Shown here one piece after another: positions 54,591 through 64,000 of a DNA stretch of 64,000 nt. Source of the stretch: Spodoptera frugiperda (Eukaryota; Arthropoda; Insecta; Lepidoptera; Noctuidae); assembly GCF_023101765.2 (NCBI RefSeq), contig NC_064234.1, positions 7,006,001 through 7,070,000 on the forward strand, given 5' to 3'. The position numbers and the translations under genes are program-made. Each line of letters starts with the position of its first letter. Within the stretch, counting starts at the first letter, position 1. Below the pieces are notes generated by a model. It was not told the DNA's origin. It saw only the letters and a list, made by a program, of their open reading frames with translations, and made no database searches.

Positions 54591-56194
54591 ATCACTCACT
54601 TCTCTCTCGTTTCTTTCAACGAAATCTTAGAATAATCAGAATCAATTTATCACCCTCATTTTTTGTGAAAGTGATCATTAAATATAAAACCAATTACAGC
54701 GGGAACATCTACCACTTCTCTTTTCATACGAAGTATTTATGTACTCAATAATAATTATAAGCACAATGTATGTAGTTCACCGTGAGAGGTGTCAGTAAAC
54801 GGCAACCTGGAACATAGCTGAGTGGAGTTATAGTTAAGTAAGCAGCAGGCGACGTAAGAGGGCAACGCTCATCGTGTGAGCGACGCGGCCGCGGACCAAC
54901 AATCGCGAATTCAAGCTATGCCTAGCAACAGCCACTCGCACTAACGGTGGCTTTCTTCGAGCACACAGACATAGAATGTACTTAAGACTTTTGAGTTTTG
55001 ATGGTCTTTGTGACATTAAAAGTTAGCTTTTGTCGTAAAATAAATCTCATGGACACATTTGGCTGGCTTTACTTTGCCGTAGCTTTACTGAAACGTTGTC
55101 TGAAAGCGTTTGAAATAATTATTAACAATTGCACGAAATAAATGGATATTGTTTGTAGATCGAATCGAAATCACGGAATAACATGGAAATAAGATAATTC
55201 GTAAAAGCACATGAGCGGAATGTTAACACGGAATCTAACGGTGATGGAGACGTCTACAGCGGATTTACCTAAATTATTCGGACTACGTTAGCGACGAATG
55301 CGTGCACGAAGGCACGATCCCATATTCTATTAAAATAGCTTTCGCTCCGATCCTTGCACTGATATGAAATGGCCATATTTGTGCTCCTAAGAATAATCTG
55401 GTGAATAGTAATCCGATGTAATACCTAGTAGTTAGTAATTAGGTACATTACATTTTCGACCAAATATTTACATATTTTGCTAATGCGACTGACAACTGAT
55501 TAAAATCTTGATAAATGTTAAACTTCTCATACTTTCCGCAAGACTTCCTTGCTGCCTCATTTCCTTTTATTTTTTCATCACAGGCGCACTTACCTGTGAT
55601 TTCATAATAAAATCATACACACCGCATACACTTATGTAGGTACCAAAAAAGTGCGGTTTTATCTTGATGAAGCGGTCTAGATGGTTTATATTTATGTGTA
55701 TCTCCTGGCACAAAATTTACGCGGGTCAACGAACCGCGAGTACCTCATGAAGGAAACTAATATTTGCTATCTTCCTACCCGTTCCCTTGAGGCACACAAA
55801 CCCTGCCACGTTGAGTTACTTACACTAGACTGGGCTTCCACTTTTGTACAGAGGATAGAGTCGTCCTTTTTCGATTATTATTATCTGTTCATCGGTTCAA
55901 CATCATTGGGTTTATACTGTAAGTTACACGTGCTGTATATCAATACGATTATTATAGTAATTTAACAAATTGCAGACAATAATTGCTATAAATGAATCGT
56001 AGTACACAAGTCGTGGTATGCGAGCAGTGCATGTGGCTACTTAGTATGGATGTGGCTGGCCGGGCCTGCCGTTAATCGACCGCTACACTTCAGTGACAAT
56101 TATCGCCTAATAACGACGTAGTGTCGCCTTGTAGCCGAATCTAATAACGTCGCACCGTCGCCGTGTACACGACTTCTATGCTAATCACTTGTAA

Positions 56195-56525
56195 TTTACG
56201 ACGACCGATAATCGCGACACGCGTACGTGAGCGCATTGTGCGAACGGCGCGCGCGCATTGGATAACTGAGTGCTTCGCGAATATGTGGCTGCGCTTGCGA
56301 ACGTAGAGCTGTGAGAACGTCCTGTGAGAACTTACGAATCGATACAGCTATTCTACAATGTAATACATGCTCAGGTTTTAGATTGTTATCTAGACCGAGA
56401 GTATAAAAGTGTCTGGGTACGCGCGCAGCATTGCCGGAGTAGGTGGGAGTGCTCCGTGACTCTGTGCCCTCCTGCCGAGTGACCCGCCGGTCATCGCGTC
56501 TCACATCTAGTACGCTGCCTCGTAC
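56195..56525 (+). promoter_or_regulatory. Candidate TATA promoter inside the presumed first intron
   Basis: Two CpG-rich patches flank TATAAAAG at 56402-56409, and GC-rich sequence follows for about 110 bp. It lies 3.7 kb before the ATG exon on the same strand, so it could be an alternative promoter. An initiator-like GCAG lies about 24 bp downstream (56425). No strong donor follows before 56600. Confidence 0.25.
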
Positions 56526-57289
56526 TATAAGTACGATCCGTGTCTAGCTAACTAGTTTTATGGGGAAAATACACAAATCATCATAATTTTACTTCATTCT
56601 AAAGTTTTGATTATTTTTGGTTGCTAACTGTTTTAAGTTCGTTTTATTTTTTCTTTCAACGAATTTATAAAATAATCAGTTTAATAATAGTTGTTGTGTT
56701 AGGTATAGTTATAAATTTTAAACAAAATAACTGTCAGCCGTTGTTGTCCTGAATGAAACCACATGAAATGTACTTAGATAATTTGGTATACCTAACAATT
56801 TATTTTTATACCCCTAGAAAATTTGATCAGAATGAGTAATGAGTGAAAGAACAAAATTACTACCCACTTAAGTAACTTCAGTCAAATAATAATAATGTAC
56901 AAGCTTCTCGATCTCCAGTAGTTGTTCGATGTCTCGATCTCAAGAAATTGGTGTCAATGTTCGCTGCGGTTGCAGTGTTCCGAAATTATGTGTTGAGCAA
57001 CATCGCAACGCGGACATGCCGTTCTGCGCCCAATCGCCGTCTGCCCAACACGCCCTTCTGATCTGATTCAATCACTTTACTTATTCCCCGCTATAATAAT
57101 GCACATTCCCTTACTTATTACATCACCATTGAGAAATCTAATCTACAAATAAATAGGTTTTTACACATTTATAATATGTTACCATACATAGTTATTGTGA
57201 TAAAATACTATTGTAAATAGGTTGCTTTAATTGCTGGCGGTTATATACAACTTCCAAATCGGTTTATCTATGCAAATTATAAATTATAA

Positions 57290-57372
57290 TTTCTTCCTCT
57301 CACTATCTTTGTTTAAAATTTCATTCAAATCCATCCATACATCCTCACAAACTTTCGCATTAATGTATTGAA
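57290..57372 (-). mobile_element. Fragment of the repeat family seen at 17619
   Basis: On the minus strand it reads ATTAATGCGAAAGTTTGTGA, GGATGTATGGATGGATTTGA and ATGAAATTTT, a shortened version of the common lepidopteran repeat opening. About 80 bp remain, with no terminal features. Confidence 0.4.
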
Positions 57373-60111
57373 TTGACTGAATTTGATTGATGATTATAGA
57401 CATTAAACAAGTAACTTAACAGGCTTCTCATTATTATTGCTTTTGACTACTATTGACCATGTCAATCAATAGATCTGATAAATTTTAGCCTTATCTATAC
57501 TCAGATTATTTTACTTTAATTTTAAAATGTAAATCCGGCTTTAATACTTCTTGACAACGATATATCTCAAAATTATCAATTATCGCTTAAACCATATTCC
57601 GTAAAAAATATGTATAAACAATATCCGGACTTATAACTTTGCCTGTAACATATTATAAGCTTGTAAATGAATGTGTATTTATTAAAATTCAAATAACATT
57701 GACCCCTAAAACGTAGGTTAAGTTCATTATTAAATCAGTGAAACGTTTGCAATGTCAAAACGTGCTACAGATTGCGTAGCAGCTCGTAGCTCTTGAAGCG
57801 TTTGTGTAGATGAGTGCATTTGATCAATGGCGGCGTCACCACTCGTCTCAAGCTCCGCGGTTGCGAGTTCACAATAACAATTAAGTGCGCCACATATTTT
57901 GTGGGTTTCCAACTGACTGCGTTTCAAATTCAGGTTTATTTTAATCAGATTAACTGTTACTTTTGACGTCATACCGCTGGAAAAAACGGTATGCCAAATT
58001 ATGCTTGAGAAGTGGGTTCCTATTGTGTACGGAGAAAGAATTGGAGCTCCCCGACATGAATACTCGTAATCACAACATTACCTCGGAGTTAATTATTTTA
58101 GTACTCACACGTATATTACATGACAGTGAACAACACGAAGCGCACAATTGTTGCTATTTACAATTTCGTTTTACAAACAAGGCGCAAAAAATCAAGAACA
58201 CATACATATCAACACGACAGTGTGAATGGCTCTTAACGTCTGGAACACGTGGTATTTTAGTAAAGCAAATAAATAGATAGTGGTGAACTCTCCGCACCCT
58301 CACCCTCTCCGCGAAGCTGCGGAGGTGACTTGCATAGAGTGTCTAGACGGAGGGACCCCACAATAACCATATAGATTATATCTATGGATATTTGCGCACC
58401 TCGCGCTAAGAGGGTACATTAAATTTGGTTAAAGTAAGAAATATGTAAACAGTTCTTAAGAAAAAGAGTAAAACGAGCTTTCTTCTAACCATTACGCTAG
58501 TTACACGTACTTTTATGAGAGGTGCTTATGTAATCACATACTTACGTAATATACACCAGGTATTTTCCTGACAAGAAAAATAGAGAAAGCCCCCAACGAC
58601 TGGCCGGAGAGGCAAGGGAGGTTGTTGAAAAATGCGTGTAAGGTGTAGTGTGTGGTACGTGATGTGTAGGTGTGTGTATATGAGTGTGGTTATGTGTGCA
58701 GAAGTCGGGCGCGGATGCGTTCCCACGGTAACGCTCGCCTTACGCTACGGACCCTGGAGTTACAATAATTTGCTCCACACCTATTGACTCTTTCAGCCAG
58801 CGCAGCGTAAACAAAAATACTTGCAATACCGTTTCTTATAAACGGTTTTTCTGCGTTGAGTGAGCTTAAAAACATTTGTGTCACGAAATCGACACATTTA
58901 CTTGAAATCTCTGAATTATTTATTTAAATGAAGCATAAATTTGTAGAGAATCACGTATAGTAACAAAAAATATGTAAACTAGAACAGTAAAGTCAATAAT
59001 AAAGCACATTCAAGAAGTGTGTGGTGTCTGACCGTTGTTCGAGGTGTCAGAAGTGGCTATTTATTCACAGTGGTTTCTAGAAATGTGTTAGCCCATACAT
59101 CGTATTTCATTGAAAATCCTTTAAAACTGCCCACTGCTAACATTGTTTTGAATTGCCGTCGTTCCAACCACTCTGAATGGACAGTTAAAGTTCCCATTCA
59201 CTCACAGCTAAATGGGCACATTTTTGTGCGAACCTCACGTTTCCGCGTTCCTTGGCCTAGCTCTGGGCTAAAATGTACCGTTCAACAATACTAAGTAGAA
59301 TTCTTAATTACCGTTTTATGCGATCGTCATTGCTACTTAGATAAGATAGTGGCGGTATGTAGGCAAATGTTGATATTAAGTGCCTACAACGTTAACTAAT
59401 GCTGAGCTTATTACTGCAACACGAACCTAGAGCTACACAAAGAAACAACTTTACCAATTTTCCCCACATCTACATGTGGGTAAAATTGGTACAGTAGGAG
59501 TGTTGGAAGATGTACTATGATTGTTGATCCTGACATTACTCCCACTCAAGCACGCGTCGCTACGTGTGTGAGCAAATACATACGTAGACTCCTTGGACCA
59601 TGTATTTTGACTATTATTATTTATTATAGAGCCTCTTATCCGAGCTGTATGCAATCCTAAGTGTAGCTATATTGAACTCGGATATCCAGGCAGTCAGGAA
59701 AATCTTTAAACTAAACAAAAGCAAATTAAATGTGTCTGTCTGCAGCCCGAATTATTTGCTTCGCCGTCGTTTTTATTGGTAGTCCGCGTTATGGAGATAA
59801 AATAATTGTTTTTTTCCGCATCATTTGGCATCTTTGCTCCGGCTGTTACCTTATTCTTTTACTATGGGAAGCCTTTTTTACATTTTCGGTGCTTTTAACG
59901 ATTTTTCATACTCTAACTAAATATAAGTTGGCGTATCTCTATTATCGGAGCGCGATGTATTTTGAGACGGCGTTTTACGAGACGTCTGCAGATGTACAAT
60001 GAAATTGTTTCGTGAAATATTCCCCACAAAGTAATTGTGAGCGAGTGACGACAGTGTAGGTGGCGATGATACGAGGCGACAGTAATTGATTCGATTGTGT
60101 GATTGTTGCAG

Positions 60112-60191
60112 AGGACGGGGTCAGATGGATCGGCGGCGCGCGGCGGGGGCGCTGCTAGCGCTGGCCGCGTGCATCGCGTGCTCGGCTGCGG
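60112..60191 (+). CDS. Tnc: Tenectin-like exon 2: end of 5' UTR and signal peptide
   Basis: The exon follows a pyrimidine-rich acceptor ending in TTGCAG at 60111. Thirteen bases of 5' UTR precede the ATG at 60125. Coding is 67 nt, ending at 60191 before the donor GTGAGT. The 22 encoded residues start MDRRR, followed by an Ala/Leu-rich hydrophobic core, then CSAA, which suits signal-peptidase cleavage. The exon is much more GC-rich than its surroundings. The start context is only fair (C at -3, G at +4). If the acceptor were skipped, an ATG at 60086 would add 13 residues in frame, but that reading places Arg and Cys residues ahead of the signal core and is less likely. Confidence 0.85.
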
Positions 60192-63100
60192 GTGAGTCCC
60201 TCCTACTTACTCCTACTCCAAGGGTTCATGTTTCCGTGGGGCTGCTCTCATTGTGTTACCCTGAGTGCGACACTACAAAGCGTCTACTGACACCCGAACG
60301 AGAAATACACTCATTACACAAAGACAAGCTTTGAAGCAACCATTAGCCTGATTGATGACAATGTAAAAGTAAAATAAAATCATAATAAGAAATTTGGAGC
60401 TTTATATACATTGGCTAAACAGTTACATTTATTATCTATTAATCAAAACTTGTATGTAAATATTAAGTACTTGCTTGTACCTATCTATTAAAAGCTAATG
60501 GCAAATAATTCAATTAATTAGTAACTTTAAAGAGTAATTCGCCGGACAAACACATCTACATACAATCAATATGCAATCGACGACGTTATTTAGTCTTCCT
60601 TTCTTCTTATTCATTAATATGTATGTATTTATTGTACACCTAGATATTTATAAGCCTGTAAACATATGAATTGCAAATTCATAACATAGAAATGATATTG
60701 AGTAGTGAATTTCTTATTATGACAAGGTACTAGGAAAACATTCCAACAGGTAGTAATATGTAAATGTTCGCGGCGGCGTTACACTAATTCTTATTTATTA
60801 TATTTTGATGGTGCTGCTAAACTAGTATCTACCGTTGCCTCGTCTGCGACCCACTATGTCGTGAGAACATTGTGCTCGTGATACACATACATTTTACAAT
60901 ACTTCCGCGACTAACATCCTTTTTGTTAATGTTAAAATGCTTAATTTTATTTTTAATTCATTTTTTTTTTGTATAAATTTTAATATTATGAAATTACACG
61001 CCTTTCCTATAAAATCCTTTATACATATTTACTCTCATGCATTACTTATCGTAATAAAATTATGCAGAGCACAAGTAATTAATGAATGACAACTATTTCC
61101 ACCTGTACATTCAGTAACACAAGTCCCGGGAGAGCATATTAAATGAAGTAATGCAATCCAATTTCGTTCTATCCGTTTCATCGAGTGGTGAAATGGGTAT
61201 TCCTGTAATGAGGTAGGTATTATGAATTAGATTAGGTCCCGCAGGACGGCGGCGCGTGGTCGTGCCGGTATCTCCCCGTGGCCGCGAGTAACAGTACAGA
61301 GGTCTGTGCGTGTCAGGTTCGCGATGCATGTTATTAGATGAGGCTATTTTGGTCCGCGCAGATTTAGTATCCGCAGCACGGTCCCTTCAAAGAATTCGTA
61401 TTGAATTTATGTTATACATAGGAAGTATATTTAAATGCGGCCTACAATGTTTAGGTCTACCCGTGTGAACTTCATCACGCATGGCGACCACGCCGACATT
61501 CATTCATTGAAACAACAATCCATATTAATGTAGTGCAAATTTTAAATTCATGCTGGCTCCTCATTTCGATTGCCTCGACCCGTGTTCCTAAGCGCACGAT
61601 TTTGCATTAAGTAGTTTTTTGTTCATGCAAAGCCATTTATAACGTCACACTTATACGTAAAAGCGATTCATTAGGTATCATGGGAATTAGAAATGCTACG
61701 TCACGTACTTGAAAACTCGGCTATGATTCGGTACTTATTATTCAGTCAGGCAACTTGGAATTTGTACATTTCGTCGCGCACTGACACCTACTCTCCTGTA
61801 CGTGGGAGTAACCCACTTTATTCACTTTGTTTTTAAGAACAGGTGACTTTTTATGATAGATACAAATATTAAAAAGCAGGATGTTTGATTTTATCCGTTA
61901 CGACTATGTTCCGTTGTTTTTACGATCAATTTTAATCGTGAGAGTGGAAATAGTATAATTGAAATCTCGGTTGGCAAAAACTGGATGCTAACGACATTCC
62001 TGGCGACCGTTAGGTGGACGATCTGGCTGCGGCGCCACCGCGCACCCGCCATATAGAGGCGCGCCGAGCCCGCGCCCGCGCCCGCGCCCTAACGGTGCCG
62101 CGCCGCGCTGCCGTGCAACTCTCTGCTGATAACCACAACGCATACTGCATTCACTGGCACCATCAATTATACGAAATTATTTTTACTCTAAACCTCGATA
62201 CTATTCAAAGAAAATATGAAATTAATTGCATTTACTATAATATACATCCTGTTTCTAATATAGACATTTTCTATTAGAGTTAAGTCGTTCGTAAATGATT
62301 ATTTTTCTAGTAGCATTGCCACTTAGTAATTTTAGAAAAGACATTCATTATTGATAGGAAATTATTTGTCATGTAAAGTGAACCTAAACTAATAAGACTA
62401 GGATGGTGCAAACATATACTTCTATTTCAGTGTCAGTGTAATGTTTGAACCCTAAGTACAATCGACGGAGAAGTCTTAGTTTCGGTGTTAACGACTCTCT
62501 CCGTTAGTTTAATTACAGCTTTGTCGCGTCGCCGCTCAGCTTCAGTAATTATACGCAGTAAAACGGATATGTAAAACGACTTTAAGACGATGACCGATCA
62601 CGGGTCTCGAGCGATTTGCAGCTAATATCCTGCACAGCTGTAACATGCTTAATAAGTCAGTCGTAAAAACAGCAGTAAAATATTCTCAGAACACGCTCAT
62701 TCGAAATGTCTGTATCGATATTTTTCTCTTAACAACGGTTGGTGTCCAACGAAAATATGAACAGATCAAGAAAATGTAACTTACTACTCAAGCTGCATGT
62801 ATAACCGCGACGCATAGCCAGTCCTGCTTCACAATAAACAACTGCAGACTTTGAGCACGTGTTTGGGTCACTGTGACTTAAAACATCACATTGAAAATGA
62901 TTGAAGGAAAATATAATCCGGCAACATGCAAGCGGAACATATTTTACACGAGTCACTCTACCGCAATACCCGATAAGAAAATAACGAGAAACCGAAAAAT
63001 TAAATTAACATAGAGAAGCCCAAGCAACCACCTTAATTAATGATTTCATATAAATATACAAGTTAAATAATTGATTTCATGTCATTTATATAAAATTCTC

Positions 63101-64000
63101 TTGTTGTTTTCAGCTCCTACAGCAAGCAATCAGACAGCTTTAGATTTGTATGAAAGTAAGTATTTTCTCACTTTGTAGACATTGCTTCCTATGTACCTAT
63201 TTGTACAGTACGCAACATAAAGAGTTTAGTCTGTCTGTCTAGTACACAACATAAAGAGGATATTCGTGGGTTCAACTCCCTAGCGGAAAAACTAAATTTG
63301 TGTTTGGTAATGTATCCACAATAAATGGCTGCGTGGGATCACACACTTTACAAAAAAAAAAAGAAAATAACGATCAACGGTTATATGAAACATAACATGA
63401 TTAAATAATTATTTGATGATAAGTTCAATGTTGGTACCAGGTTGGACCAAAATTAACATAATCCATTATTAAAATTTCAGATGCTCCAGAAGGTTGTTTC
63501 TACAACTTCCAACATTATGGCGAAGGAGACCGTATTATGACTAACGAACCATGCCTAAATTGTACCTGTCACAACCGAATGCTGATGTGCTACCTCAGGG
63601 TTTGTCCATTCACCAAAGCCATTGGTCAGGACTGCACTGTTGAAAAACGAGATGATCAGTGTTGTCCTATTGTCACATGCCCTGATGGTAAGTTTATTTA
63701 TTTTAAATACTACTTCATTACTAAATATATACCATTAATGGATATAACAAACCTATGTTTCAACAATATTACAATTTTTTTAACACACCAAACTCTTTTT
63801 GTTGGTCTTTCAACATTTTTACTTAGGTAAATACTTGATTTAATCACAATTTAAATTACAGTTCCAGTTGACCTACTCACATCTACGTCAACAACGTCTC
63901 CAGCTGAATATGGAGCAACTGGAATCGGCAAACAGGATAAATACGGTTGCAGTATCAACGGAAGATATTTCCCCGAAGGATCTAAAGTACCTCCGACCCC
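60125..64000 (+). CDS. Tnc: Tenectin-like secreted multi-VWC matrix protein, 5' part (four joined exons, runs off the window)
   Basis: Joined exons 60125-60191, 63114-63155, 63481-63687 and 63862-64000 give 151 complete codons without a stop. Every junction has GT...AG borders and is phase 1. Order: signal peptide (residues 1 to about 22), short linker (about 23-41), a complete VWC domain (Cys42-Cys103, ten cysteines with the CxxCxC and CC patterns), a Thr/Ser-rich spacer, then the start of a second VWC around residue 134. From family knowledge, tenectin is an insect mucin-like, integrin-binding extracellular-matrix protein with about five VWC domains, secreted by epithelia. The integrin-binding RGD and the mucin repeats are not in this window. 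The start was chosen because a hydrophobic signal peptide follows at once; the in-frame ATG at 60086 lies before the splice acceptor. Another VWC protein (kielin/chordin-like) is the main alternative. That it is a secreted VWC protein is near certain; the tenectin identity is inferred from memory of the family. Confidence 0.8.
60192..63113 (+). other. Tenectin-like intron 2 (2.9 kb)
   Basis: Phase-1 intron between the signal-peptide exon and the linker exon. It is mostly AT-rich. It holds two GC-rich islets, at about 61235-61320 and 62005-62120; the second has runs of GCGCCCGCGC. Open frames crossing these islets (for example 62014-62277) have no recognisable domain and no matching splice sites, so I treat them as non-coding. 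No clear transposon was seen. Confidence 0.7.
62000..62120. other. GC-rich islet in intron 2
   Basis: CpG-dense block with repeated GCGCC/CGCGCC units in the tenectin-like intron. No exon signals in the correct phase. Confidence 0.3.
63114..63155 (+). CDS. Tnc: Tenectin-like exon 3: short linker
   Basis: A 42-nt exon between the acceptor TTTTCAG (63107-63113) and the donor GTAAGT at 63156. It completes codon 23 as Ala, adds thirteen codons (PTASNQTALDLYE), and leaves one base for the next exon. NQT is a potential N-glycosylation site. The exon is too short to find by open reading frame alone. It is supported because its phase links exons 2 and 4 without a stop and both splice sites are good. 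Confidence 0.8.
63156..63480 (+). other. Tenectin-like intron 3 with a SINE-like fragment
   Basis: A 325-bp phase-1 intron. Two direct copies of AGTACRCAACATAAAGAG lie at 63207-63224 and 63241-63258. They are followed by a sequence like an RNA polymerase III B box (GGGTTCAACTCCC, about 63268-63280) and an A-rich run at about 63351-63365. This layout is typical of a decayed tRNA-derived SINE, but no A box is clear. Confidence 0.5.
63481..63687 (+). CDS. Tnc: Tenectin-like exon 4: first VWC domain
   Basis: A 207-nt exon between the acceptor AATTTCAG and the donor GTAAGT at 63688. It encodes one whole VWC domain. Ten cysteines are visible in the order EGC, EPC, LNC, TC, MC, VC, DC, CC and VTC, with the typical CLNCTC core and the closing CCPIVTCP. 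NCTC contains an N-linked glycosylation sequon (NCT). The domain is a symmetrical phase-1 exon, the usual arrangement for shuffled extracellular modules. The run from the YNFQHY motif through EGDRIMTNEPCLNCTC resembles tenectin-type VWC1 as I remember it. VWC domains in this family take part in protein-protein contacts outside the cell. Confidence 0.9.
63688..63861 (+). other. Tenectin-like intron 4
   Basis: A 174-bp AT-rich phase-1 intron between the VWC1 exon and the spacer exon. Donor GTAAGT, acceptor AAATTACAG. It contains T-rich stretches and nothing else recognisable. Confidence 0.8.
63862..64000 (+). CDS. Tnc: Tenectin-like exon 5: spacer and start of second VWC domain (cut by window end)
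   Basis: The exon begins after the acceptor AAATTACAG and stays open to the last base (45 complete codons plus two bases). It completes codon 106 as Val and encodes a spacer rich in Thr and Ser (LLTSTSTTSP), a plausible O-glycosylation site. It then gives YGCSINGRYFPEGSKV, which looks like the first cysteine strand of another VWC domain. The 3' end of the exon and the rest of the gene lie outside the window. Confidence 0.85.

Larger units (their letters stand above)
44542..60111 (+). other. Presumed large first intron, non-coding
   Basis: No coding exon is recognised in this 15.6 kb AT-rich stretch. It holds GC-rich islets (about 46360-46500, 47545-47720, 48010-48070, 50168-50242, 53028-53090, 54465-54580 and 56200-56520) and a short repeat fragment at 57290-57372. 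Its status as an intron depends on the donor at 44542 being the real first-exon end. Confidence 0.4.

Noticed and set aside
62014..62277. Arg/Ala-rich frame in intron 2
   Set aside because: It arises from the GC-rich islet. It lacks splice sites in phase with the tenectin-like exons, and those exons already join perfectly without it.

Overview
The window looks like a piece of a lepidopteran (moth or butterfly) nuclear genome. It is AT-rich, almost free of long open reading frames, and scattered with short repeats of types I recognise from Lepidoptera: Helitron-like elements ending in a hairpin plus CTAG, tRNA-derived SINE-like fragments and a LINE 3' tail. The coding exons have spliceosomal borders (GT...AG). 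The species cannot be named from this sequence.

One protein-coding gene can be supported. It lies at the right edge on the + strand, and the window holds only its 5' part. Four coding exons (60125-60191, 63114-63155, 63481-63687 and 63862-64000) join in frame through three phase-1 introns. They give a signal peptide, a short linker, one complete 10-cysteine von Willebrand factor C (VWC) domain, a Thr/Ser-rich spacer and the start of a second VWC domain. The best match from memory is tenectin (Tnc), an insect mucin-like extracellular-matrix protein with several VWC domains. The exon with the start codon opens with a splice acceptor, so at least one non-coding 5' exon lies upstream. The best candidate is the GC-rich block at about 44150-44541, which ends in a strong donor; that would make intron 1 about 15.6 kb.

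Region by region: 1-9281 is non-coding with a few GC-rich islets and a SINE-like fragment. 9282-12746 is a cluster of minus-strand Helitron-like elements; the largest is interrupted by a 1.28 kb terminal-inverted-repeat element at 11086-12368, which carries a repeated 12-mer and a relic of a pogo/psq-type DNA-binding region. 12747-36745 is non-coding with more islets and repeat fragments. 36746-37489 packs two Helitron-like fragments around a 59-bp LINE tail and an 11-bp minisatellite. 40063-42725 is a second, plus-strand copy of the interrupted Helitron; it lacks the insertion and so supplies the empty site, but has grown a 0.87 kb AAAAT tract and is followed by nested duplications. 44150-44541 is the putative 5' exon and promoter. 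44542-60111 is the presumed first intron, with several GC-rich islets. 60112-64000 holds the coding exons.

No credible tRNA, rRNA, conserved microRNA, CRISPR array or second protein-coding gene was seen. All calls come from reading the sequence; no database search was run.
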